Shown: positions 56,101 to 63,414 of the stretch, piece by piece
How positions within the stretch are numbered: the stretch's first letter is position 1
Layout: each line of letters starts with the position of its first letter
DNA from: Verrucomicrobiota bacterium
Lineage (GTDB): Bacteria > Verrucomicrobiota > Verrucomicrobiia > Palsa-1439
Length of the DNA stretch: 64,000 bases
Reading direction: 5' to 3'
Assembly (NCBI GenBank): GCA_003152315.1
Contig: PLZV01000030.1
Coordinates: 124,001-188,000, forward strand
The notes under the pieces: generated by a model
What the model was told of the DNA's origin: nothing
Databases searched by the model: none
Seen by the model: only the letters and a program-made list of their open reading frames with translations
Translations under genes and position numbers: made by a program

Positions 56101-57965
56101 GCGGGACGACGAACACGCTCAACACGACCGTGGCCCACATCTACAATTCAGCCGGCAACGACACGGTCACATTGGTCGTCACTGGTCCGCAGGGTGTGAG
56201 TACGAACACACGCGTCAATTATATTGTCGTTACAAACGATCCGCCGCATCTGGTCGTCGCGCCCGGTAATCGCGACTTCGGATTACTGGCGGTGGGCCAG
56301 AGCAGCAACCAAACGTTCTCTGTGATTAATGCCGGGATCCAGGCGCTGACCGGCACTGTTATTGTGTCGGGCGCGCCCTTTACCCTTGTCAGCGGCAGTC
56401 CGTACACTGTGAACAGCGCGCAAACCGGGCTGGTGAGCGTGAGTTTCAGTCCTGTGGATGTCGGAGCGTTTACCGGCTCGGTTGCGTTCGCCAGTAACGG
56501 AGGGGTTTCGACCAATGCCCTGACCGGTTCAGCCGCGGTTGCGCCGATCGCGGGCTTCAGCGGGGCACCGACCAACGGTGCGGCGACATTGCTGGTGAAT
56601 TTCACTGATGCCTCCAGCGGCACGATAACGGGCCGGGTATGGGCCTTTGGTGACGCGAGCACCAGCGGCCTGACCAGCCCGAGCCACTCCTACACCAGTG
56701 CGGGAAGCTTCTTGGTCAGCTTGACGGTGTCAGGCCCACTCGGCTCGAACACGCTGCTACTCGCGAACTATATCACGGTGACCAACGTTACTTCGGTGGT
56801 GCCAGTGGCCGCATTCACCGCCAACCCGACCAACGGCGCAACGCCGCTGCTGGTAAATTTCACCGACGCATCGACCGGCACGATCACGAATCATTTCTGG
56901 ACGTTCGGCGATGGCAATACAAGTGTGGCCTCCAGCCCGAGTCACTCATACTCCAACGCTGGCGCCTATTCGGTCGCATTGACGGTCTTGGGCCCGGCTG
57001 GGTCGGGTCTGACCAATCTGGTGAATCTGATCACAGTGACTAACGTGGTAAGCACCTCACCGACCGTGACCATCGTACGTCCTGCCAACGGGATGTTGTA
57101 CCCTCCGGTCACGAACCTGACGATCACCGTTGTCGCCAGTGCCACAGCCAATGATGGCACCGCTATCAGCAAGATCGAATTTTTTACGGACGGCGCGAAG
57201 CTCGGGGAGACGACCTCGAACCCGGGAACAAACTTCTTGGTCAATCCCACGCTCGGCAGTCACGTCATCATGGGGCGCGCCACCGACTCGCTCGGCGCGA
57301 CGAATACCTCCCCGACCACCACCATCACCATCGGCGCCAAGAACTCGCCATTGGGTGATTGGGAGGTCACGATCAGCGGGGCAGACAAAGGGGCCCAGTT
57401 CCTAACTTTCGAGGATGATTTCCGTGCCAACGGCTTTGGGATTCGGCTCAAGACGTTTGGGCTTGACGAAGTGTCGGGTCACTGGGGGTTCAACTCGAAA
57501 GGACAGATAACGGGACCGTTTGTCGAACAGACCGGTAGCACGACGAATTGGACCGGCACGCTGTTGGCGCCGGTGCGAAGCCTCAAGAGCGTCAGTGGGG
57601 CGGTGTCCACCACCGCCTTGGGCAAATTCCACTGGAGAGGCATCCCAACGACGACGTTCCCGAACCTCAGCGGCATGTGGACGGGGCTCGTGGCGGTGGT
57701 TCGGACGACCCCGGTGATGGTAAGTTACGTACTCAACGCCAACGCCAACGATTCCGCCGTCTTCGACATCGTCACGAGCGACACTCCGGGCGCCGTGGTG
57801 GGACAGTTACTGGTGACGTCACGCAACAAGGTTCATGGTTACCTCACGTTCGACGGCAAGCCGGTGACGATGGCGGGCACATTCAGCGCGGCACGCCTTT
57901 CGTTAATATTGAAGGGCACGGATGCAACTGCGGAGAAGGTCTCCATCAAGATCTACAAACAGTAG
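53169..57965 (+). CDS. Giant secreted PQQ-propeller-like protein with ASH and PKD repeats
   Basis: 1598 residues from ATG 53169 (GTG 53121 is possible). Signal-like hydrophobic stretch LQILSLLLLPASPTSASA. Residues ~45-560 form a beta-propeller of the PQQ/quinoprotein type (TVDGQIYAQPLYV, VYVETEHNSVYAFDADDP). Then alternating choice-of-anchor D (ASH) repeats (YNYGSLIIGQTSNQFFSVIN; NYGALLVGQSSTQSFSVVN) and PKD domains (FTDTSTGTITNRLWTFGDGG; WTFGDGNTS). A C-terminal domain of ~140 residues follows. Probably cell-surface, carbohydrate- or polymer-related. No catalytic residue could be assigned. Confidence 0.85.
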   Translation: MSVDSFGSKGKTHRDGTTLVSLRDFVRALQILSLLLLPASPTSASAVNVLTQHNDNFRTGANLSEYVLTVSNVNTGQFGKLFTRTVDGQIYAQPLYVNGLIISSKLHNVVYVETEHNSVYAFDADDPAASNALWHVNLGASVPIADFSNCTDLKPEVGITSTPGIDLTSNTMYLDAKTRVVTGSVTNHFQRLHALDILTGQEKFGGPVSIQGSVPGTGTGSVGGTLTFDPLFQHSRAGLLLLSNTVYVAFGSHCDYGNYHGWLFGYSATDLQRTAIFCTTPNAGGGPDDGGGGIWGSGMGPAADADGNIYVTTGNAALDKNTGGLDLGDSLIKLSVSNGTLVVADWFSPHDQANMFTNDLDLGAGGPVLIPSTNLLVVIGKTGVAYLINRQHLGGFVNFSSDTNIMQEFTAVSPKPNFIGQSPVYWKGPTNEFLFFWTHGMPVTAYSFNGASIATTPVAVGSSVQSADRVGGISLSANGNTPGSGILWGTETGAPTSLHAYDAINVAHELWNSQQIPARDTLFNASKFCAPTIANGKVYVITTNNTLVVYGLLGTPYQDVSPASYNYGSLIIGQTSNQFFSVINTGQVTLTGTAAVGLPFAAASNASYTVAGGATGLVLISFSPSAPGAVTSNVVFTSTGGVSTNAVTGTGLMPANLIANPGSLNFGTIATGTTAQATFVVTNSGTALLSGTAVVGGIRFAIALGSPFNIAGFGSTNVVVSFTPVSTGTFTDKVIFASNGGGATNAVTGASAIVPVPSFNGSPTAGLVPLAVTFTDTSTGTITNRLWTFGDGGKTNTLNTTLLYTYSGTGVFTVALSDFGPVGGTQTSTRMNYIAVTNIPAQLVVSPAIRNYGALLVGQSSTQSFSVVNSGLNLLSGTATAGGSPFSIVSGTPYNLSGGQTVTVNVAFAPGAVGIFTNSVVFASNGGNSTNTVIGSGATVPSASFSGTPTTGIVSLAVIFTDSSTGMITNRSWMFGDGGTTNTLNTTVAHIYNSAGNDTVTLVVTGPQGVSTNTRVNYIVVTNDPPHLVVAPGNRDFGLLAVGQSSNQTFSVINAGIQALTGTVIVSGAPFTLVSGSPYTVNSAQTGLVSVSFSPVDVGAFTGSVAFASNGGVSTNALTGSAAVAPIAGFSGAPTNGAATLLVNFTDASSGTITGRVWAFGDASTSGLTSPSHSYTSAGSFLVSLTVSGPLGSNTLLLANYITVTNVTSVVPVAAFTANPTNGATPLLVNFTDASTGTITNHFWTFGDGNTSVASSPSHSYSNAGAYSVALTVLGPAGSGLTNLVNLITVTNVVSTSPTVTIVRPANGMLYPPVTNLTITVVASATANDGTAISKIEFFTDGAKLGETTSNPGTNFLVNPTLGSHVIMGRATDSLGATNTSPTTTITIGAKNSPLGDWEVTISGADKGAQFLTFEDDFRANGFGIRLKTFGLDEVSGHWGFNSKGQITGPFVEQTGSTTNWTGTLLAPVRSLKSVSGAVSTTALGKFHWRGIPTTTFPNLSGMWTGLVAVVRTTPVMVSYVLNANANDSAVFDIVTSDTPGAVVGQLLVTSRNKVHGYLTFDGKPVTMAGTFSAARLSLILKGTDATAEKVSIKIYKQ

Positions 57966-57987
57966 CATCCAAGCAACACCTTCGGAT

Positions 57988-58010
57988 TCTTCTAAGAATG
58001 TTTTAGAAGA
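57988..58010 (+). terminator. Inverted repeat after the giant protein gene
   Basis: TCTTCTAA and TTAGAAGA form an 8-bp stem with a seven-base loop 22 bases after the stop. No T-tract follows, so termination is uncertain. Confidence 0.35.
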
Positions 58011-58090
58011 CCGGCTCAATGCCTCCGTGAATTATTCAGCCATCATTGAGCATTGCGACTTTCACCGCCAAGATTGCAACATAGTAGGTA

Positions 58091-58156
58091 CACGCCACGG
58101 CAATCGCCGCCACCAACTTTCCCGCCCGCTTCCACCGCGTGCGGCTGGTGCCGTAG
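58091..58156 (+). pseudogene. Relic gene tail 1 (ends RVRLVP)
   Basis: Reads ATAIAATNFPARFHRVRLVP followed by TAG, matching the C-terminal tail of the protein ending at 50780 (ATNFPARYYRVRLVP). No start or body precedes it. Confidence 0.6.
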
Positions 58157-58278
58157 CAGATAGGATCGAATTTAGGAGCGCAGCCGTGAGGACGAAACGG
58201 CAACGAAACAACAACAATGCCGCGTTCACGACTCGGTGAATTGACCCGCGGCTGCGCTCTTCTCCATCGTCCCTCAGC

Positions 58279-58341
58279 TTGGACAGCCCCGCCGCCGCCA
58301 ACTTCCCCGTCCACTACTATCGGGTGCGGCTGGTGCCGTAG
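58279..58341 (+). pseudogene. Relic gene tail 2 (ends RVRLVP)
   Basis: Reads LDSPAAANFPVHYYRVRLVP followed by TAG, a second copy of the same tail 185 bases after the first. No upstream gene body. Confidence 0.6.
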
Positions 58342-58443
58342 GTATTGGCAGAGCGGCACGCAGACTACCTTGACTTGTGCGCTGCCGAGGACTAGGTGGG
58401 GGTCTCAGTGTATCTGATTGACGACATCGACGAATCTGATTTT

Positions 58444-58662
58444 CTAGTCCTTAAGACTGCCGACCGCTTTGATTCGCCAACGCTTCAAGGCGGCATCGAC
58501 CGCGGCAATATCAAACATGACGATTGACCGTCCCCGACTCGGCCCAATGCGTTCAAACGGTATCAACCGACGACGCATCCAGTCGCTAAGAGTTCGCTTG
58601 CTGATACCAAGCAAGCCCGCCATTTCTGCCGGATTGATCCGCAACCTGTCTTTCAAGTCCAT
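58444..58662 (-). CDS. Small HTH protein (excisionase/MerR-like)
   Basis: 72 residues from ATG 58662. The helix-turn-helix pattern is INPAEMAGLLGISKRTLSDW followed by a wing (IPFERIGPSRGRSIVMFD). The 5' end overlaps the 3' end of the ADP-ribosyltransferase-like gene by 77 bases in another frame. It may regulate that gene or be the excisionase of a lost element. Confidence 0.72.
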   Translation of the reverse strand: MDLKDRLRINPAEMAGLLGISKRTLSDWMRRRLIPFERIGPSRGRSIVMFDIAAVDAALKRWRIKAVGSLKD

Positions 58663-59047
58663 GCCAGAGCCTGCCGTAGGGTTGATAAAGCCCCATGGCA
58701 CGTTTGGCTAGTCGCGTTGCTTTTCGCATCGATGCCTGTGTTCTCGGTTTCTTCTTTTCGAGTTCAAAAACCTCGGCGATAAAATCCTCGTCAGGATAAA
58801 AGTTCTCTTTGGGCAGAGCTGAGCAGTCTAGCTTCAGGATTGCCCACCGTTCGTTTTCTTTGGCTGCATTACCGGCAAAGTACGGAGCATAAATATCGGT
58901 CAGATAAACCAGGTCGGGATGGCTCTCGATTGTATGAGACCATTTGCCTTTTTTCTGACCACGAGCGGATCGAGGGGACAATCCCCCAACCAACGCTCGA
59001 CGGGCAACCGATTCGCCGGTGCCATGATAAAGAATAAGAGAACTCAT
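58586..59047 (-). CDS. Putative ADP-ribosyltransferase-fold (KptA/ART-like) protein
   Basis: 153 residues. The N-terminus ILYHGTGESVARRALVGGL carries the HGT start typical of the ART superfamily. Then DLVYLTDIYAPYFAGNAA (Tyr motif) and YPDEDFIAEVFE follow. The C-terminus ends soon after GRLWHGLERQV, shorter than I would expect, so it may be truncated. It is translated after the HTH gene at 59065 and before the HTH gene at 58444, a layout like toxin-antitoxin or phage regulator modules. Substrate unknown. Confidence 0.5.
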   Translation of the reverse strand: MSSLILYHGTGESVARRALVGGLSPRSARGQKKGKWSHTIESHPDLVYLTDIYAPYFAGNAAKENERWAILKLDCSALPKENFYPDEDFIAEVFELEKKKPRTQASMRKATRLAKRAMGLYQPYGRLWHGLERQVADQSGRNGGLAWYQQANS

Positions 59048-59064
59048 TGCCGAAGACCGAAGTG

Positions 59065-59301
59065 TTAGGACGATACAGAACTCGCCAGTTCCACTGCGTT
59101 TTCGATGCGACGGATCGAGGATGGAGAGACTCTGAAAAACTGCGCTGAACGGGACTCAATGAGAACACCGAGCTTGCCTTCAAGTCGGCGGTAAAATTCC
59201 GGATTGCCGACAATTGGGTCATTGTCACTTAGGATCCGGCTGACGTACGGTTGGCTTACGCCAGCCGCCTTCGCTATGGCGGTTGGGCCGAGTCCGAACA
59301 T
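59065..59301 (-). CDS. HTH (Xre/LacI-like) DNA-binding protein
   Basis: 78 residues from ATG 59301. The helix-turn-helix PTAIAKAAGVSQPYVSRILS is clear. In-frame codons upstream (DDANVRRLRAICR) look like a continuation of the protein but have no start codon before a stop, so the gene may be 5'-truncated. It ends 17 bases before the ART-like gene and probably autoregulates the pair. Confidence 0.68.
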   Translation of the reverse strand: MFGLGPTAIAKAAGVSQPYVSRILSDNDPIVGNPEFYRRLEGKLGVLIESRSAQFFRVSPSSIRRIENAVELASSVSS

Positions 59302-59618
59302 CCGACAAATCGCCCTCAGCCTACGAACGTTGGCATCGTCCTTGGTAGATTCCCGTAAAAGCGACCGGAATGCGCTGGAATGCCGTTTGTGGCGTTTTGC
59401 GGGGCATCTGGTAAGTTCTTGAGCATGTGAACATTATGGCATTTTTAAGGGGAAATGTCGAGATCGAACGAACGGGCAACGAAGATTTCTAATCCCTGCG
59501 CAGGTTCCCCCCAGCCGTACCCCCCGCCCCCAAGAATTTCGATTTTGCCCTGGGAGAATTCCTTTCGGCGCTAGTCGCCCCGATCAGGGTCGGTCGATGG
59601 CAATGACGATCTCGACTA
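59302..59618. other. Intergenic region with C-rich patch and repeat D
   Basis: Contains a run of C-rich sequence near 59505-59530 and the left copy of repeat D (59559-59616). No gene seen. Confidence 0.4.
59559..59616. repeat. Repeat D, left copy
   Basis: TTCCTTTCGGCGCTAGTCGC followed by CCCGAT, GGTCGG and GGCAATGACGATC. Matches 61801-61860 at roughly 80%, same orientation. GGCG and CGCC around CTAGT make a small palindrome. Confidence 0.55.
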
Positions 59619-59861
59619 TCAGAACCCTTTCTGAAATTCCTGATTTCTTCCCGAACTGACTGTGACGGCTCTTTTTCCACTTCCGCCCCGTCTAGTCGCT
59701 TTCTGCTCCCAATCGGTGGGTTCAGTTTCGGCGATTTTTTGCACTTGCTGGAGTTCCTGTTCAGCTTCCAACCAGTTTTGCACGTCTCTTCCGGGTTCAC
59801 CATACTTCATGTAAATTTCATAAGCCCGCCGCCTGATTTGCTCTTCGGTAGGAGTTTTCAT
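59619..59861 (-). CDS. DUF2934 domain protein
   Basis: 80 residues. The N-terminal half (TEEQIRRRAYEIYMKYGEPG then VQNWLEAEQEL) is the DUF2934 motif. The C-terminal part is basic and low in complexity. Function unknown. Such proteins are common in Acidobacteria, Verrucomicrobia and Proteobacteria. Confidence 0.75.
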   Translation of the reverse strand: MKTPTEEQIRRRAYEIYMKYGEPGRDVQNWLEAEQELQQVQKIAETEPTDWEQKATRRGGSGKRAVTVSSGRNQEFQKGF

Positions 59862-59900
59862 TAACGCGCCTCTCTTCTGTTTGAATTTTTACCAGCAATA

Positions 59901-60608
59901 TTACCTTGCCAGGCTAGCGACGCAACGTTGGTTAGGACTTCCAAGAATTCGTTGTGTTCCGTGGCGGGGTGAGAGGTCACGAACTCTCGCCCCTAGTTCA
60001 GCATACTCGACTGGCATCAAACTCAGGTTGTTCAAACCTGCTTCGCTACTTGTCAGCGTCGGGCGTTTCTCGTTCAGAACGGGTGCCTGCAAGATGTAGA
60101 AATCCCAATGGTTTATGTTCAATGGGTCAACCTTGTCCTCGTCGGTCTCTCTATCCCCTAGTACACAGAGTACGTAGACATCCGCTTGAGGCTCGGTCTC
60201 ATTGTCGAATTTGCTGATCGCTTCATTTCCAGAGTTCGTAGGACTGATACCCAATGAGTGGTTAGAGCGTTCCTGACACTCCGATTGGAAAGGCGAAAAG
60301 GATTGCACCTCTATTTTTATTCCTTCCTTCGTTTCCAGGTCAAATGGTGCCCGTTGGTCACGGACATCAGCGCCAAGTTCAAGAGCATTTGCGACGAGGT
60401 ACTTGGCAAGGAGGCAGCGTGATGCGTTGCTCATGAGATCAGAAGCCGACCACTGCCAAAAATCCTTTAAATTTATGTTCAATGCTGTACCGTCTTTGTG
60501 AAACGATTCGGTACCTTCCTTTCGTTTGACTTTGACGGAGGCAAGATCTGCGCCGTTAGGATGTGGTGTTTTTGTTTTCGCCAGCCCGACTCGAATCGTT
60601 TTATTCAT
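59901..60608 (-). CDS. Restriction-endonuclease-fold-like protein with altered active site
   Basis: 235 residues from ATG 60608. The segment DVRDQRAPFDLETKEGIKIE, continuing VQSFSPFQ, resembles a conserved family of putative nucleases where the core reads DL-x-T-x-x-G-x-x-x-EVKS, the PD-(D/E)xK pattern. Here the Lys of E-x-K is Gln (EVQS). Upstream LKDFWQWSASDLMSNASRCL and downstream ADVYVLCVLGD are also typical. It may be inactive or a binding protein. Lone gene in an accessory island. Confidence 0.6.
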   Translation of the reverse strand: MNKTIRVGLAKTKTPHPNGADLASVKVKRKEGTESFHKDGTALNINLKDFWQWSASDLMSNASRCLLAKYLVANALELGADVRDQRAPFDLETKEGIKIEVQSFSPFQSECQERSNHSLGISPTNSGNEAISKFDNETEPQADVYVLCVLGDRETDEDKVDPLNINHWDFYILQAPVLNEKRPTLTSSEAGLNNLSLMPVEYAELGARVRDLSPRHGTQRILGSPNQRCVASLAR

Positions 60609-60879
60609 ACCGACGCTCCTCCTAGGCAATGTCTAACTCGCTTCTCAGCCAATCCAGATCGTATATGCCTTCTCTTGGACTGATTGGCACTCGCTACGAC
60701 TTCCTCTAATCACAAGGCTACGAAACACGCCATCTGCGCTCAATGGGGTGTTCACCCCATGACGAATAAGCATCCAGTTTCCCATACTCCCTCCCCGATT
60801 GGACAACGGCGGGGCTTCTGCGGACAAAGATTACGGGAGAGGCATCAAAGCGGAGGTGGCTTTCCCGAAGATACGCAGA

Positions 60880-61302
60880 TCAGGCGAGGGATTGTGATAC
60901 GGGTGAAGCAAGGACAGGGAAGTTGATTGCGTCCCGAACTGTCTGAACAAGCTCTGGTAAATCAAAGGGCTTATGAAGGTAGCCCCGCAGCCCTCTTTTG
61001 AGCATCCTATCTGCTACCGATTCTTCGCAACCGGTCAACAGGACAACCCGGACATCTGGATCGAGGCATCGCAGATTCTCAAAAATCCATTCGCCCGACA
61101 TATCCGGCAGCAAGAAATCCAACAAGACCATGTCAATGTCGTGCTGGTTATCCCGAAACACTGCGATGCCTTCCTTGCCGCTGAAAGCCGTATACACTGT
61201 GAACCCATAGCATTCCAAGACATCCTTGATCGTTTCGAGAACTGCTGCCTCATCGTCAATGACAAGAACGCATTGTTTTTTGCTGCGGTTACTGCGAGCC
61301 AT
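60880..61302 (-). CDS. Single-domain response regulator (REC)
   Basis: 140 residues. Receiver-domain residues: VLVIDDEAAV (acidic pair), LLDFLLPDMSG (phospho-acceptor Asp), VVLLTG (Thr) and YLHKPF (Lys). No output domain follows. It could act by protein-protein contact as in CheY/Spo0F-like proteins. No histidine kinase is in the window. Confidence 0.9.
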   Translation of the reverse strand: MARSNRSKKQCVLVIDDEAAVLETIKDVLECYGFTVYTAFSGKEGIAVFRDNQHDIDMVLLDFLLPDMSGEWIFENLRCLDPDVRVVLLTGCEESVADRMLKRGLRGYLHKPFDLPELVQTVRDAINFPVLASPVSQSLA

Positions 61303-61417
61303 GCTCTTGCAAGTAGCAATCAGCTTGCCAGCTTGGACTGCCTTCCAAGCTCCTTAACCACAGGGGGTAGTAGTCTAGGCAGACAGGACGAACAGGTCAG
61401 AAGGGGAAAAATGACGC

Positions 61418-61560
61418 CTAGGAAGGAGTCGGAGCGGCGAGCAACTCTCTGACGCATTCGATCAGTTTCTTGACGGGAAATGGTTTGCTTAGGCACTTCA
61501 CGCCGGATTTAGCCAGGAAGCACCGAACTTCTGGATAATTGCCAAAGCCGGTTATCAGAT
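61418..61560 (-). pseudogene. Remnant of a second response regulator
   Basis: The frame encodes NLITGFGNYPEVRCFLAKSG, then CLSKPFPVKKLIECVRELL, the last third of a receiver domain with the Thr/Gly and Lys-Pro-Phe motifs. The N-terminal two thirds are missing. The upstream sequence turns into C-rich repeat-like DNA near 61565. Confidence 0.62.
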
Positions 61561-61800
61561 TGCCGTGAGAGCAACAACCCGAACTCCCCCGTCGCCCGAA
61601 TCCCGCCGCCAGTTCCCGCCTCAACCCGCCCCCAAAATCCGCCCCAAAATACCGCCATGAATAAAAAGGCAGTGTAGCCCCCACCCATGAGGAATGGAGA
61701 GACCATGTCTCTCGCTACACTGCTACGCCATTAAAAGAGCATACAGTTTGCCAGTCCCCCACGCCCCGCCAGATATTTTCCGGTTTTTGTCCTAGACGGT

Positions 61801-61860
61801 TTCCTTTGGGCGCTAGTCGCCCCCGATTGGGTCGGGCAAGGGCAATGATGATCCTGGTCG
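61801..61860. repeat. Repeat D, right copy
   Basis: TTCCTTTGGGCGCTAGTCGC, then CCCCGATTGGGTCGG and GGCAATGATGATC. Pairs with 59559-59616. Confidence 0.55.
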
Positions 61861-61875
61861 AACGGCTGGACAGAA

Positions 61876-62817
61876 TTAATCTGCAAATCCCTGTTTCTTT
61901 GGAACGAATTCAGATGAGCGACGCTGCGCTTCGGCGAGTTGCGAAGGGGTCATTGAAAGGGCAAGACGCTCACGCCAATCTCCAACGGATTTCTCTCCTT
62001 GGCTTGCTGCGATATTGAACCATTTGTATGCCTCTACCAAGTCTTTTGGAACGCCATACCCATTGGCATAGCATGAGCCTAGCGCAGCCTGTGCATCTGA
62101 CAACCCCTGTTCCGCTGCTTTGCGGCACCATTTGACGGCTTCGCTCCGATTCGACTCAACGCCTCCCGCACCAGAAAGATAATAGAAACTTAGAAAATAC
62201 TGCGCAGTTGCATCGCCACGTTCTGCTGCTTTGCGATACCACTTGACGGCTTCCATCTGATTGGATTCCCCGCCAGAATCTGCGTAGTGTTGCGCCAATG
62301 AAAACTCTGCCGCTCGGTCGCCTGTATTAGCCTTTTGCCTCAACTCCATCAATTCATGGTCTACCTGTGTCTGCGGTGGAGCATTATTCGTGGGTTGAGG
62401 TTGAGTGAGTTTCTCTCTCCACCATTTCCAATCCCGCTTCGGGAGCGACAAGGTTCTGAGTAAGTATCCGGCCTGCCAGAATTTGGAATGCTCGCTTTCC
62501 GGCATAAACACGCCCGGCTCTTGCAGGATGCTAATCGGGGTATTCGTGTCGATACGTTGCTCGCCTAACATCTCAATGAACTGGTCAGTCGTGAATCGCT
62601 GGTCTCGAAACAGAATTTTGCCGTCATGAGTCCATGTGCCGTTGACCACCCAAATGATACCGCTTTCGACTCTGAGGAAATCGTTGCTCCAGTTAGCGGC
62701 TGATGATCTTTGCGGGCCGGGTGGCGGCTGCGGAATTGAGTCGCAACCTGTAAGAGATGCACAAAGCAGAACAAGAGCGACAAGTGCATATAGAGATGTC
62801 ATTGCATCGTGTTTCAT
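61876..62817 (-). CDS. Sel1-repeat lipoprotein
   Basis: 313 residues from ATG 62817. The signal peptide ends in the lipobox LCASLTGC. After a ~120-residue domain with FLRVESGIIWVVNGTWTHDG, Sel1-type repeats follow: AAEFSLAQHYADSGG, NQMEAVKWYRKAAERGDATA, RSEAVKWCRKAAEQGLSDAQ, LVEAYKWFNIAASQGE. These solenoid repeats mediate protein contacts. It is anchored facing the periplasm and the function is unknown. Confidence 0.85.
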   Translation of the reverse strand: MKHDAMTSLYALVALVLLCASLTGCDSIPQPPPGPQRSSAANWSNDFLRVESGIIWVVNGTWTHDGKILFRDQRFTTDQFIEMLGEQRIDTNTPISILQEPGVFMPESEHSKFWQAGYLLRTLSLPKRDWKWWREKLTQPQPTNNAPPQTQVDHELMELRQKANTGDRAAEFSLAQHYADSGGESNQMEAVKWYRKAAERGDATAQYFLSFYYLSGAGGVESNRSEAVKWCRKAAEQGLSDAQAALGSCYANGYGVPKDLVEAYKWFNIAASQGEKSVGDWRERLALSMTPSQLAEAQRRSSEFVPKKQGFAD

Positions 62818-63130
62818 GCCTATCTCGCCAAGCATTGGTCTTTGTTCTCGGAGGACTCCAGAACCTAGCAATTCTACGACTGCCAAAGCAAACAGCAACG
62901 CAAAGTCTCGATCCCCACCCGCCCGCTCGTCCCGCCAAATCCTGCCGCCCAGTTCCCGCTCGAAACCTGCCCCCCATCCTCGCCCTCAAAAACTATCACC
63001 CTGACACTCACCCGACAGGGCATTTATGCCCATTTCGGGTGAGTGTTTCCATCTGAGATCGGGGCGGAATCGGGGGCGACAAGAAAGAGCGCAAACCGCC
63101 TGAATCAAGCCGCTTGTGCAACTTAGAAAT
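62818..63130. other. Intergenic region with C-rich repeat-like patch
   Basis: A C-rich patch at ~62925-62990 resembles another at 61575-61660 (both with CCCGCCGCC(C)AGTTCCCGC). A self-complementary stretch at ~63000-63045 (CTCACCCGA...TCGGGTGAG) could fold. No gene. Confidence 0.4.
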
Positions 63131-63208
63131 TGGCGGGAGTGACGGGGCTCGAACCCGCAACCTCTGCCGTGACAGGGCAGCGCTCTGAACCAATTGAGCT
63201 ACACCCCC
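63131..63208 (-). tRNA. tRNA-Asp (GTC)
   Basis: On the minus strand it reads GGGGGTG...CACTCCC-G-CCA with D-arm TAGCTCAATTGGTTCAGAGC, anticodon loop CTGTCAC (GTC) and T-arm GCGGGTTCGAGCCCCG. Acceptor pairs with one G-U. CCA is encoded. Confidence 0.95.
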
Positions 63209-63229
63209 GCGTCGCAAGCGGGGACACAA

Positions 63230-63306
63230 TGGTGGGCGCTAAAGGACTTGAACCTTTGACCCCCTCGGTGTAAACGAGGTGCTCTAGCCAACTGAGCTAA
63301 GCGCCC
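63230..63306 (-). tRNA. tRNA-Val (TAC)
   Basis: Minus strand: GGGCGCT...AGCGCCC-A-CCA, D-arm TAGCTCAGTTGGCTAGAGCA, anticodon stem CCTCG/CGAGG around TTTACAC (TAC), T-arm AAAGGTTCAAGTCCTTT. CCA encoded. It lies 22 bases from tRNA-Asp, probably one transcript. Confidence 0.96.
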
Positions 63307-63414
63307 GCAACCAAAAGCATTACAGGCAAAACACCCCCTTGTCAACGCCGTGGTTTGGAGTCATCATCCCTTGAGCGTGCGTTGATGTGCTGGTAGTAGC
63401 GAACGGAGAGAGCC

